Shown here in pieces: positions 7,125 to 14,232 of a DNA stretch of 14,232 bases. The translations under genes and the position numbers were made by a program. A model generated the notes under the pieces. That model had not been told where the DNA came from and ran no database searches. It worked only from the letters and a program-made list of their open reading frames with translations. This DNA is from Desulfobacterales bacterium (GTDB taxonomy: Bacteria; Desulfobacterota; Desulfobulbia; Desulfobulbales; Desulfocapsaceae): contig JABDPQ010000378.1 in assembly GCA_013042695.1 (NCBI GenBank), positions 1 through 14,232 on the forward strand. The letters run 5' to 3'. Positions within the stretch are counted from its first letter, which is position 1. Each line of letters starts with the position of its first letter.

Positions 7125-7454
7125 TAGAGGCTATTCTTGGCAATGTTTACTAATTAATCAAATCTGAAAATTTACACTGTTCCTGTACACCCAAATTTGG
7201 TACTACCGCAAAGTTTCTAGGAAAAGAGATCCACACGGGATCAGACGGTACTTTACCTTATCTGTACATCTCTTAACCGAATGTGTGCCTACCATTGCTT
7301 GATATGCCTACTGAGAATTTTCAGACCCTGTAATACATTCTTAATAGCTACTCCCCTCCAACCACTGATGCAGTCTTGGCGGTCATCTTTACTTTATTTT
7401 GATATTCTGAAACAGGGCGCTTCATTCGTCATCATAATCATAAGGAGGTCTATT
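7125..7454. other. Spacer between the IS and the integrase gene, no gene seen
   Basis: These 330 bases contain an open frame from 7281 that leads into the integrase start region, but its first part (7281-7454) has no recognisable protein character. I checked the minus strand next to the IS for the missing N-terminal half of the SGNH hydrolase (a GDSN-like block) and did not find it. An integration site could lie here because integrase genes often sit beside their attachment site, but I see no tRNA end or matching direct repeat. Confidence 0.5.
7442..7449 (+). promoter_or_regulatory. Strong ribosome binding site of the integrase
   Basis: AAGGAGGT is a near-perfect anti-16S match, and the ATG at 7455 lies 6 bases after GGAGG. 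It fixes the start of the broken recombinase gene and is the best ribosome site in the window. Confidence 0.75.
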
Positions 7455-8292
7455 ATGAAAGTATCGCACGCAGTAGATCATCACATGGAATATCATAGAG
7501 CAAATTCCAAAAAAAAATACCGTCAAGACTTGCGAGTTTGTTCTCTCTCGTTTTGCTGCTCACTTTAGCAAGCGTGATTTAGTCAGCATCAACCATGAAG
7601 AGATCCTCTCATTTCTGGTCTCACTGACTCGTGATAATAATCAATCGACTAAAAGAAATCGCTATTCTGTGTTGACGTCGTTTTACAACTTCACGATTAA
7701 TACCGTGCTTCCTGATCTACCCAATCCCTGCAACACAGCAATCATCAAAAAAGTATTCAGGAGACCACAGCCTATTCAGTGGCAAATAGTTGATAAGGAG
7801 ATCGTTGATGAAATTATTTTCCGGAAAATGAACATCCGGAATAGACTCATGCTCGAACATATGGCAAGAGGGGGCATGAGGATTGGCAAGGTACTCAAAT
7901 TAAGGCCATGTTATATCCAATAGAGAAAACTGATTATCCAAAACCCAAAAAGTGGAAGATCAAGCGAGGTTGTCTTCATTCCAAGGAGACTATTGAAGAG
8001 GCTGAATCATTATGTTCAAGAAAATGATGTCTGCATCAAAGACCGCATTTTCTCATTGTCATATGTGGCTGCATGGACGATGGTCAAAGATGCTGGTAAT
8101 CTGGTAGGTATAAATTTACGCCCTCATGATCTTAGACGACATGCAGCTACATTTGCCTCCAGGTCTGGCACTCCTATTGAAATCATCAGTAAGGTTATAT
8201 TGCGGCATGCTGACCTCTCAACCACACAAAGGTATCTTGGTAAGGTTAATGATTCTGAAGCCATCAGATGGATTGAAAAGCTATATGGGTAA
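7455..8292 (+). pseudogene. Tyrosine recombinase/integrase, broken by a +1 frameshift and an in-frame TAG
   Basis: Three open segments join into one phage-integrase-type protein of about 278 residues. The first (7455 to about 7517) reads MKVSHAVDHHMEYHRANSKK. At the A9 run 7509-7517 the frame must move by one base (eight A's would restore it), after which it reads NTVKTCEFVLSRFAAHFSKR (N-terminal SAM-like domain). The second lesion is TAG at 7921-7923, after LKLRPCYIQ; the same frame then continues RKLIIQNPKSGRSSEVVF to TAA at 8290-8292. All catalytic residues remain: Arg in GMRIGKVL (codon 7879-7881), Lys in NPKSGR, H-x-x-R in LRPHDLRRH, His in ILRHADLSTT and the nucleophile Tyr in QRYLG. 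This suggests recent inactivation or sequencing error. Since six genes or remnants here end in TAG, the codon is a true stop rather than pyrrolysine. The family inserts or excises mobile DNA. Confidence 0.85.
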
Positions 8293-8495
8293 TCGAAAAA
8301 ATTAAGAGAATAAAGCGTCCCGTTAATCAGTTTGTTACCGTAGACTCTCAGGAACTCTTTATTCACCCTTTTCTTGCTAAAGTGTAGGTTATCAGGGGGT
8401 AACATTCTATTTAAGTACACCAACTCCTATCAGTGTAAATATCTTGGAGTTTTAGGATTATAATTTTTTTCCTAGCATCATTTTGGACCAATACC

Positions 8496-9413
8496 TCAGC
8501 AGAAACTACCCTTGTCGTAACCGATCTTGATCAGGTTGATCTTGCTCAAATCCGCAGTCCCGATGCGGTACTTGGTGTCGGCCAGCTCGATGTGATGCGG
8601 TGGCGGAGTCAATGGGCGTTCTTCACCGAAGTACTCGTTGCGGATTCCCTGGATGATTTTCACCCCGATAGTGTCAATGGCAACTGGGTCGAAGCCCACA
8701 ATAAGGCCGTAATACTTCCAAACGTGCCTCGGACTGAACCCGTGTGGCCCAACGTTATTGAACTGCGGTGTGAACATCACCAGGACGTTCAAGCGAGTCT
8801 TGTCCTTGACGATTGGGTAGGTCCATATCTCACCGAGACGCGCGCACGAATCCTCGTGGTAATTGTACGGATCTGGAACGAACATGATATAGTTTTTAAT
8901 CAAACTACCCACCCCCGACCAGTGGTGGCTGCGCATAGGCCGAGCATTAATCAGTGCGGTGGCCTTTTTAAACACCGGCTCATGAAGCACATTACGATCA
9001 GAGATCGAAATGTTATGTTCACTCACTCCGGCTCTCATCACCCGTGCCTTTAATGACTGTTCAATCGCCTTGGTGGTGCCAATTGGTGACCACACATTGG
9101 TTTTGATACCCACGACATCTTCCGGTTTGATGAGGGTGCGCCATCCTGCGACGCTATCTGTTTCACCTGTTAAACTTGACACCGCGACATCCAGCATCTC
9201 CAGCACGACATCTATATTGGGCTTTCCCCTTTTGTCGAGCACCTCTCTGTTCCGGACCAGGACTACGTCGGTTTGCGTGCTCTTGGCGCTCGGCTCGGTT
9301 TCTGAGAAAACCGAACCGTGGGAACTTAACATGATCGATCCACCGATTGTCGCCATCGATGTATGCTTGATGAATTGACGCCGGGTTAATTTTCGTTTCG
9401 TTTCGTCTTTCAT
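8496..9413 (-). CDS. Tat-exported DUF362-family protein
   Basis: This 305-residue protein starts with a twin-arginine signal: KLTRRQFIKH at residues 8-17 followed by a short hydrophobic run (ATIGGSIMLSS), predicting folded export to the periplasm, perhaps with a cofactor. The rest fits DUF362: an N-terminal segment with KPEDVVGIKTNVW (97-108), NARPMRSHHWSGVGSLIKNY (156-175) and the C-terminal GLIVGFDPVAIDTIG (236-250). Some DUF362 proteins carry a ferredoxin-like iron-sulfur domain; this one shows no CxxCxxC cluster, only C190 and a terminal C305. Biochemical role of the family is poorly defined. It starts 2 bases after the stop of the DUF6599-like gene upstream, so the two are surely co-transcribed and translationally coupled. 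No classical terminator is visible downstream (8293-8495). Confidence 0.85.
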   Translation of the reverse strand: MKDETKRKLTRRQFIKHTSMATIGGSIMLSSHGSVFSETEPSAKSTQTDVVLVRNREVLDKRGKPNIDVVLEMLDVAVSSLTGETDSVAGWRTLIKPEDVVGIKTNVWSPIGTTKAIEQSLKARVMRAGVSEHNISISDRNVLHEPVFKKATALINARPMRSHHWSGVGSLIKNYIMFVPDPYNYHEDSCARLGEIWTYPIVKDKTRLNVLVMFTPQFNNVGPHGFSPRHVWKYYGLIVGFDPVAIDTIGVKIIQGIRNEYFGEERPLTPPPHHIELADTKYRIGTADLSKINLIKIGYDKGSFC

Positions 9414-9415
9414 GT

Positions 9416-10336
9416 TTAATCAATGTTTTTAACTAGCTTCTGCGCAGTCTCCAGATTGGGAGCATCTACGACAATCACTACTAGATTTTTATCACGAATA
9501 CATCCAGTCCACAGTTGATCAACACCTTTTGTGTATTCGTCTTTGGCGTTAGCCATAAATGTGTTTTTGAATGTGTTATGAGCGATTTCGGCTGCCGCCT
9601 CACTTGGATATTGCAGCAGAATCAGCACGGTATGTTTTGAGGTGCCGACCGTGTATTTGGCCATCACAACTTCTGTCTCGTTATCAATGTTCAACAGATT
9701 TTTATTGGAGAAAAAATGATACATATTCATCCAGGTAAAATGCTTGAAATACCTGATGCTATGCGGTTGGATCTTATACTCTGGCAGGAGAGCCAAAATC
9801 TTCGGCCTGTAACTGTCCTCTTGGACCTGAGCGGCAATTTTTCGTGCCAGCTGTTGAACAACCAGCTTCCGAGACTCAGTCTCAGGGTAGGCCAGAATCG
9901 AAACGTAGTAACGCCCCTTCCAGAAGGTCAGCAGCCCACCAGCATACTCTGATTCTATGTTAGATCCGACAAAATTATCAATTGTTTCACGGCTGTGCGA
10001 AAAAATGCCATAGGCGCTCTGAGACGATCCCATGTCGAAGATGTCTATCTTGATTTCGTCGTCTTCTTCGTTTACATAGGGTTGCGATATGAGATTGATG
10101 AATTGGTAGGAGATGTAAAGCTCGGCGCCTCCATTAATATAGACATAGAGGTTTTCAGCATCGTACACTGCAAAGTCCGAGGACTTACTCCACTCCTCCA
10201 GAGTTTCCGGCAATCCCTGAACCAATTCGTGCAGCCTGGTTGTACTGTCGTTTCCCATGGCCAGTTTACCCATCATCCCGGAGAGCATCACGATGAAGAT
10301 GATTATCAGACTCAGGCTTCTCCCACGGTTTTTCAT
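9416..10336 (-). CDS. Exported DUF6599-family protein
   Basis: 306 residues. The N-terminus has basic residues (MKNRGR) and a hydrophobic stretch LSLIIIFIVMLSGMMG, with likely signal peptidase cleavage near the AMG at 26-28, so the protein should be periplasmic. The conserved block ENLYVYINGGAELYISYQF (61-79) followed by DIFDMGSSQSAYGIFSHSRE (98-117) matches what I remember of DUF6599, often found beside Tat/DUF362 genes in anaerobes; function unknown. No catalytic motif or metal-binding cluster is evident. It is the first gene of a two-gene unit with DUF362. The ATG at 10334-10336 has only a weak GAG just upstream. A possible leader hairpin (GGGTTT/AAACCC, 10366-10384) lies 30 bases upstream. 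Confidence 0.75.
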   Translation of the reverse strand: MKNRGRSLSLIIIFIVMLSGMMGKLAMGNDSTTRLHELVQGLPETLEEWSKSSDFAVYDAENLYVYINGGAELYISYQFINLISQPYVNEEDDEIKIDIFDMGSSQSAYGIFSHSRETIDNFVGSNIESEYAGGLLTFWKGRYYVSILAYPETESRKLVVQQLARKIAAQVQEDSYRPKILALLPEYKIQPHSIRYFKHFTWMNMYHFFSNKNLLNIDNETEVVMAKYTVGTSKHTVLILLQYPSEAAAEIAHNTFKNTFMANAKDEYTKGVDQLWTGCIRDKNLVVIVVDAPNLETAQKLVKNID

Positions 10337-10986
10337 CTCAATATGCGTTACGGAAAAATGTTCAGGGGTTTGAGATTGAAACCCTTTCTGTCACCCTGAT
10401 TAACTGCGCTTAAGGAGAGAGCTATATTTCTTACTGATGGAGGTAAAAAAATCATCTCTGCCAGTATTTATTGGTTTCAATGATAAGGTTACTTGATCAG
10501 GTTTATTTTTTCAATTTTAAGCTATTCGTTCAGTTTCATCTCCCCTGTTGGATTTAAAATTGGGGGTGGTTTATTAGCCTGCGACTCGCTCCTGGTATTC
10601 CAGACACTATTGATTTGAAACATCACCAAGTATGGTCAGTGTATGAGAGATGTACTTAGACCCTTTATATCTTCACGATGTGGGTTGACCTTAGTTCCTG
10701 ATTCTCTATCCAAACGGATAAGCTGCCAATCCAAGAGGTGGCCAATGGTAAGGTTAATAGTTTAGAATTTTTTAAGAAGTTGTATTATCAGGAAGAGGAT
10801 CAAGTAATAGTTAATGTCAATTTAAATTAGGTTGAAATTGGCAATCATAAATATCTTGAACAAAAAGGGGGATAATCCCATTGAAAGACATGTTCATATG
10901 AGATTCAAAGATATACATGCACCGCCAGATCACTTTTACTTAAATTACTATCTTATTTGTATAGCATTTGATAGTTTTGGAGATAG
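10337..10986. other. 650-bp divergent intergenic region with no convincing gene
   Basis: This lies between the minus-strand DUF6599 start and the plus-strand transporter start, so it should hold promoters for both. Visible structure: an inverted repeat GGGTTT-N7-AAACCC at 10366-10384 near the DUF6599 gene, and a stretch 10702-10830 (+) open for 42 residues without a start codon that has a protein-like composition (for example KLPIQEVANGKVNSLEFFKK). I cannot assign it. No tRNA, IS end or clear -35/-10 pair was recognised. The even scatter of stops suggests eroded DNA. Confidence 0.5.
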
Positions 10987-12222
10987 ATGCTAATCAATCG
11001 TACCACATCAGTTAAATCATATGGATATATCATCTTTGCAGCATGTTTTTCCATCCAGGCTGTAGGGATTGGCTGCTACGTGGCATATGGTGTTTTTTTT
11101 AATGAACTGATGTTGGAATTTCAATGGCCCAGAGCAGTTATTTCCGGTGCTTCATCTTTAGCATTCTTTATGATGGGCGTTTTCGGTATACTGATTGGTC
11201 GCCTCAATGATCGATATGGTCCCCGCCTGTTAATGACAGCTACTTCTTTTTTTTTCGGCGTAGGGTTTATATTGATGTCACAAGTGAATTCAATCCTACA
11301 GCTCTACATTTTTTACGGCATTTTGTTTGGCATTGGCTTGAGTTCTATTGATGTGATTGCTCTTAGCACCATAGCCCGCTGGTTCTCCCTTCGAAGAGGA
11401 GCGATGACTGGTCTTGTAAAGGTCGGTACCGGAGCAGGACAGTTCTCTATACCCCTCATTGCAAGTCTTCTCATCGGATTGGTTGGCTGGCGGCACACCT
11501 ATCTCATTATTGGTTCAGTAGCATCCATTATACTATTCGGCGTTGCTCAAGTCCTCAAACGTGATCATCAGGAGTATCAGCGTATTAGCAAAAGAGATAC
11601 CCCCTCAATACGACAAGTTAACAACAATGAAACCAGTAGTTTAAGCTTTAAAAAAGCAAAAAAAACCTTACAGCTCTGGAACCTCTGCGTTGTTAACTTC
11701 ATGGTCATTTTTTGTCTCTTAAGCATCCTTATTCACATCGTTCCTCATGCTCGCGATATCGGCTTGTCTACCAGCCAGGCTGCAGGAGTCCTGTCAACTA
11801 TTGGTGGGGTGAGCATGATAGGCCGATTTGTTTCAGGTCTTGCCATTGATCGATATGGCAGCCGGACAATTATGATCAGTTGTCTCTTGCTTTTGATCAC
11901 TGCGTTGTTCTGGCTGCAAGTTGCTGAGTCACCTTGGATGCTGTTCCTATTTGCCTGTTTCTATGGTTTGGCTCACGGGGGGTTATTTACTGCAGTATCG
12001 CCTATTGTGGCAGAAATTTTTGGTATCAAGGCCCATGGTACTATTTTGGGTATAGTTGTCTGTTTTGGCACAACTGGTGGCGCAATAGGCCCTATAATCG
12101 CTGGTCAAATTTTCGATATGGCAGGAAGCTATACCGCTTCATTTTGGTCGTTGATAATCATTAGTGCATGCAGTTTAGGGATACTCTCGTTGTTGAAACC
12201 TGTCAAAAACGAGGGGCTGTAA
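10987..12222 (+). CDS. MFS transporter, monocarboxylate / oxalate-formate antiporter type
   Basis: The ATG at 10987 follows GGAG at 10979-10982. The 411-residue product has about 12 hydrophobic helices in two six-helix halves, separated by a charged loop (about 190-228, rich in K, R, N, S). The MFS signature motif A, GRLNDRYGPR, is at 71-80 between helices 2 and 3, with a weaker copy GLAIDRYGSR at 284-293 in the second half. The run ARWFSLRRGAMTGLVKVGTG (130-149) after helix 4 and GWRHTYLIIG (167-176) are typical of the MCT/OFA branch, which moves small organic acids. It therefore probably imports or exchanges a carboxylate across the inner membrane. The gene is alone on its strand; its nearest catabolic partners are the minus-strand SDR and dehydratase remnant to the right. 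Substrate not determinable. Confidence 0.88.
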   Translation: MLINRTTSVKSYGYIIFAACFSIQAVGIGCYVAYGVFFNELMLEFQWPRAVISGASSLAFFMMGVFGILIGRLNDRYGPRLLMTATSFFFGVGFILMSQVNSILQLYIFYGILFGIGLSSIDVIALSTIARWFSLRRGAMTGLVKVGTGAGQFSIPLIASLLIGLVGWRHTYLIIGSVASIILFGVAQVLKRDHQEYQRISKRDTPSIRQVNNNETSSLSFKKAKKTLQLWNLCVVNFMVIFCLLSILIHIVPHARDIGLSTSQAAGVLSTIGGVSMIGRFVSGLAIDRYGSRTIMISCLLLLITALFWLQVAESPWMLFLFACFYGLAHGGLFTAVSPIVAEIFGIKAHGTILGIVVCFGTTGGAIGPIIAGQIFDMAGSYTASFWSLIIISACSLGILSLLKPVKNEGL

Positions 12223-12285
12223 CTTTCAATGTCAGGCAGAAATTATCCTTATTTTTATACGCTCCATGGCTACCAGTTTAGGGGG

Positions 12286-12311
12286 AAGTGGTCCCGTTTT
12301 TTAAACCACTT
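12286..12311. repeat. 7-bp inverted repeat after the transporter gene
   Basis: AAGTGGT (12286-12292) and ACCACTT (12305-12311) pair perfectly around a 12-base loop that itself holds a T6 run. The T run is in the loop, not after the stem, so this is not a normal terminator. It may be a worn IS end or a chance palindrome. Confidence 0.35.
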
Positions 12312-12357
12312 ACCTGATCATTTAAGTTGTGTTGCATAGTTCCGGTTGTTGTTAATT

Positions 12358-12385
12358 CAGCCCTCTCTCCATGGGGAGATGGCTG
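12358..12385 (+). terminator. Candidate hairpin terminator between convergent genes
   Basis: CAGCC (12358-12362) pairs with GGCTG (12381-12385), and inside it TCTCC (12366-12370) pairs with GGAGA (12375-12379) around a 4-base loop, giving ten pairs in two helices with a small asymmetric bulge. The plus-strand sequence continues GCGCGTTTTA, so only a weak U tract follows. It sits 136 bases after the transporter stop and just after the end of the minus-strand rubrerythrin remnant, where a shared terminator would be expected. Confidence 0.3.
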
Positions 12386-12411
12386 TGCGCGTTTTAGGCC
12401 GCTAATGCATC

Positions 12412-12627
12412 CTATACATCCAGATTGGCAGGTTCGTAATATTCCTGCGAGCGTTTACAATAAGGACAATGTTTGGGTGGCTCGAGGCCATCATGAGCAT
12501 AGCCGCAGATACTGCACTTCCATTTAATCGGACTATCCCGCTTATACACTTTCCCCGACTCCACCATTTTAAGGATTTTTTTAAGACGTTCGCAATGTTG
12601 TTGTTCGACCTTAGATATCTGGCGAAA
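12412..12627 (-). pseudogene. Rubrerythrin C-terminal remnant (last ferritin-like helix plus rubredoxin domain)
   Basis: Reading the minus strand, 71 codons end at the TAG of 12412-12414 and begin FRQISKVEQQHCERLKKIL, the last helix of a ferritin-like diiron domain (E and H ligand positions visible). KVYKRDSPIKWKCSICGY, HCPYCK and YYEPANL follow, a rubredoxin-type Fe(Cys)4 site with the pairs CSIC and CPYC. Rubrerythrins are about 160-190 residues and reduce peroxide in anaerobes. Upstream in the same frame the sequence stays open to about 12740, but most of it does not look like the family, and there is no obvious start. The N-terminal diiron helices are missing, so the product cannot work as a rubrerythrin. 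Confidence 0.75.
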
Positions 12628-12796
12628 CAGGATCAGGAAGGACCTTTCGTTGAATGAGAAAACAACACGGATTACTTTCGCTTTGGCAATATAAATTAAT
12701 CCGGTAATTCTTAAGGCTAAAAGTTCCTGAACATGTCCTGAGTAATTCTAGTGGCAGACCAATTAATATTAAGAGAAATTAAAAAGATTCTTGTTG

Positions 12797-12991
12797 TCAA
12801 ATACCAGCGAATAGCTTGAAGTCGAATTCGACTGAGAGGAGTACTGGTGAAATCGTGTTCCAGAACGAGGAGAGAAGTCCGTTGCGGGTCACGACCACGT
12901 TACGCAGCATGTAAGAATCAAATATGCCGGTAGCTTTGACTTGAAATAGGTCTTCGCCAAGGTTCAAGAACCGAATCAGGAACTTTGGCAT
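12797..12991 (-). CDS. Unrecognised 64-residue ORF directly after the SDR gene
   Basis: The ATG at 12989-12991 is only 6 bases beyond the SDR stop on the same strand, and the frame ends at TGA 12797-12799. The protein begins MPKFLIRFLNLGEDLFQVK and contains DSYMLRNVVVTRNG. Composition is protein-like and the spacing is operon-like, but there is no ribosome site and I recognise no domain, signal peptide or membrane helix. It may be the remaining 5' part of a longer downstream gene, since other genes on both sides are truncated. The 169 bases beyond it (to the rubrerythrin remnant) hold nothing recognisable. Confidence 0.4.
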   Translation of the reverse strand: MPKFLIRFLNLGEDLFQVKATGIFDSYMLRNVVVTRNGLLSSFWNTISPVLLSVEFDFKLFAGI

Positions 12992-12997
12992 GGATAT

Positions 12998-13774
12998 CTA
13001 TTTTGCAGTCCAGCCGCCGTCAAGATAAATCGTCTGGCCGGTAATGTAATCAGAAGCAGGGGAAGCAAGAAAAATTGCGACGCCTTTCAGGTCATCAAGC
13101 TCTCCGTTTCGGCCAATAATGGTCTGACGGGCAAGTGCCTCAATAACCTGCTCCTGGTTATAGAGGTTTGAAGTCAAACCTGTTTTAAAGAAGCCGGGTC
13201 CAATGGCATTACAGGTGATCCCACTTTCATCAGCGGACCATGCCTCAGCCATAGCCCGGGTCAACTGCATTACTCCGCCCTTGGATGCACCATAGGGGAC
13301 ACTGTTTGGAAACGCTCGTTCTGATTGGAGCGAGGCAATATTGATGATTTTTCCCCATCCCTTTTCCTTCATACCTGGAATAAGGTGTCGCGCTAGAAAG
13401 AAGGGTGCTTTTAAGTTAATATCAATTTGCTTGTCCCAGCTATTAGAGCTTATGTCTTCCCAGGACTGGCGCAGGTTAACGCCGGCGGCATTGACCAGAA
13501 TATCAGGTGCCCCAAAAAAAGAAGCCGATTTTACTGCTGTTTCAGCAAGAGCATCCATATCGGACACATCACAGGGTACATAAGCTGCCTTCCCGTTTAT
13601 ATTTTCAACCTCCTTAACAGCATCCTTTAATGCCTCTTCTTTTCTTGCCACATGGATAACAGCAGCACCTGCTTCGGCAAGACAGAACGCAATTGCTCTG
13701 CCAATTCCTGAACTGCCTCCGGTAACAAGTGCAACACGGCCGTTAATAGCAAATAATTGATCTACAATTTTCAT
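12998..13774 (-). CDS. Short-chain dehydrogenase/reductase, sugar-acid or gluconate dehydrogenase-like
   Basis: A complete classical SDR of 258 residues. It has the Rossmann glycine motif TGGSSGIG (18-25), CDVSD (68-72), NAAG (95-98), N120, S148 in NIASLQS, and the catalytic Y161-x-x-x-K165 in YGASK, ending with the usual TGQTIYLDGGW (245-255). R44 after the second strand suggests NADP(H) is possible, but this is not decisive. Overall appearance is that of gluconate 5-dehydrogenase / 2-keto-3-deoxygluconate-type reductases, which oxidise or reduce a hydroxy or keto group on a hexonate. The start ATG is preceded by GGAG about 9 bases upstream. It follows a UxaA/GarD-type dehydratase remnant by 75 bp on the same strand, which supports a sugar-acid role. 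The enzyme looks intact. Confidence 0.9.
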   Translation of the reverse strand: MKIVDQLFAINGRVALVTGGSSGIGRAIAFCLAEAGAAVIHVARKEEALKDAVKEVENINGKAAYVPCDVSDMDALAETAVKSASFFGAPDILVNAAGVNLRQSWEDISSNSWDKQIDINLKAPFFLARHLIPGMKEKGWGKIINIASLQSERAFPNSVPYGASKGGVMQLTRAMAEAWSADESGITCNAIGPGFFKTGLTSNLYNQEQVIEALARQTIIGRNGELDDLKGVAIFLASPASDYITGQTIYLDGGWTAK

Positions 13775-13849
13775 CGTTTTAAGCTCCAGTTAATAGCTTT
13801 TTGCGACCACGACGCTGACCTTAGACAGGCGATCATGGCCACAATGTTA

Positions 13850-14068
13850 TTATGCACTCTCGTAAATTCTGGTCATGATGAACTCACGGTGACCAGGTGC
13901 CTCGGCTGCGGTCAAGCGGCCATTTGCAGTAATGGCCATCATATCGAGAAGCTTGTCGCCAGCCTCATCCATGTTGATTTCGCGGCGTACCAGGCCAGAG
14001 ACATCAACGTTGAAATGCTCTTTGTGCAGGTCGACATAATAACAGTTATATGGCATAACACCTAACAA
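13850..14068 (-). pseudogene. UxaA/GarD-type sugar-acid dehydratase, C-terminal remnant
   Basis: The frame opens after a TGA just upstream of 14080 and runs to TAA at 13850-13852, 72 residues from a possible TTG. The part HFNVDVSGLVRREINMDEAG, then LLDMMAITANGRLTAAE, then APGHREFIMTRI is, as I recognise it, the C-terminal end of altronate/galactarate dehydratase-family proteins, where D-x-N/D-A/S-G and a final G-H/Y-R-E-F/I block are conserved. Full-length members are about 390-500 residues; only the extreme end remains, without the metal-binding parts. No alternative frame to 14232 continues the homology, so the gene was truncated rather than frameshifted. The 164 bases to the window end contain a small inverted repeat (14189-14209) and no recognised gene. 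Confidence 0.65.
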
Positions 14069-14188
14069 AAGATACGCTCATTTCAATGACCGATGCACAA
14101 AAAGAAATATTCATTCAGCTGTTGTGGTCGCTTGTTTTGTCCTTCTTGCGCCATAATGTAAAGGTGGTGCAAATCGGTTAGCCCCTAA

Positions 14189-14209
14189 AGAAGTAATTCT
14201 TTTACTTCT
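14189..14209. repeat. 8-bp perfect inverted repeat near the window end
   Basis: AGAAGTAA (14189-14196) and TTACTTCT (14202-14209) pair around a 5-base loop. It is A+T-rich with no T run after it, so it is more likely a protein-binding palindrome or chance than a terminator. Confidence 0.3.
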
Positions 14210-14232
14210 GCGACTGCCACGCTGCATGTATC

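Noticed and set aside
7921..7923. TAG in the integrase read as pyrrolysine
   Set aside because: TAG is a frequent natural stop here (enolase, tautomerase, HD, ALDH, SDR and the rubrerythrin remnant), and a second lesion lies upstream in the same gene.
8415..8456. AACTCC...GGAGTT inverted repeat downstream of the DUF362 gene as terminator
   Set aside because: The loop is about 18 bases, the stem only six pairs, and no T run follows on the minus strand.
8592..9053. 153-codon plus-strand open frame opposite the DUF362 gene
   Set aside because: The minus strand has a Tat signal and DUF362 motifs; the plus-strand product has no recognisable features or ribosome site.
12469..12657. Plus-strand open frame opposite the rubrerythrin remnant
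   Set aside because: The minus strand clearly encodes the CxxC pairs of a rubredoxin domain; the plus reading is a shadow.

Overview
The window is a patchwork of A+T-rich bacterial chromosome. Its content suggests an anaerobe, most plausibly a deltaproteobacterial or Desulfobacterota-type organism: the end of a coenzyme-B12-dependent glutamate mutase gene, a rubrerythrin remnant, a Tat-exported DUF362 protein and an IS1634-type insertion sequence. That placement is inference from gene content, not from a marker gene. No rRNA, tRNA or CRISPR array was seen.

Region 1 (about 1-4780, all + strand) is the most interesting part. It runs: the 3' end of glutamate mutase subunit E; an enolase-superfamily enzyme with the muconate-lactonizing/dipeptide-epimerase type of active site; a possible 43-residue ORF overlapping its end; a tautomerase-superfamily protein resembling malonate semialdehyde decarboxylase; an HD-domain phosphohydrolase with a cysteine-rich tail; and a CoA-independent aldehyde dehydrogenase. 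Gaps are 53-282 bp, so this may be one transcription unit or several. Together they suggest a route in which a glutamate-derived or dipeptide-derived compound is rearranged, isomerised or decarboxylated, and oxidised. I know of no described pathway with exactly this set.

Region 2 (about 4800-8300) is mobile and decaying DNA. A C-terminal fragment of an SGNH/GDSL hydrolase is cut off exactly at the left end of a 1.96 kb IS1634-type element with 20-bp perfect terminal inverted repeats (5163-5182 and 7105-7124). The transposase has Glu where the family normally has the first catalytic Asp. To the right lies a tyrosine recombinase gene broken by a +1 shift in an A9 run and by an in-frame TAG.

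Region 3 (about 8496-10336, - strand) is a tight two-gene unit for exported proteins, DUF6599-like then Tat/DUF362. A 650-bp stretch with no convincing gene follows, and then an MFS transporter of the monocarboxylate/oxalate-formate type (10987-12222, +).

Region 4 (about 12400-14070, - strand) holds a rubrerythrin C-terminal remnant, an unrecognised 64-residue ORF, an intact short-chain dehydrogenase and a C-terminal remnant of a UxaA/GarD-type sugar-acid dehydratase. The last two suggest a hexonate/hexarate catabolic unit that has lost its upstream gene. Of about 13 recognisable or probable genes, one is cut by the window edge and four are broken or truncated, so the right two-thirds looks like a genome-erosion or integration hotspot.
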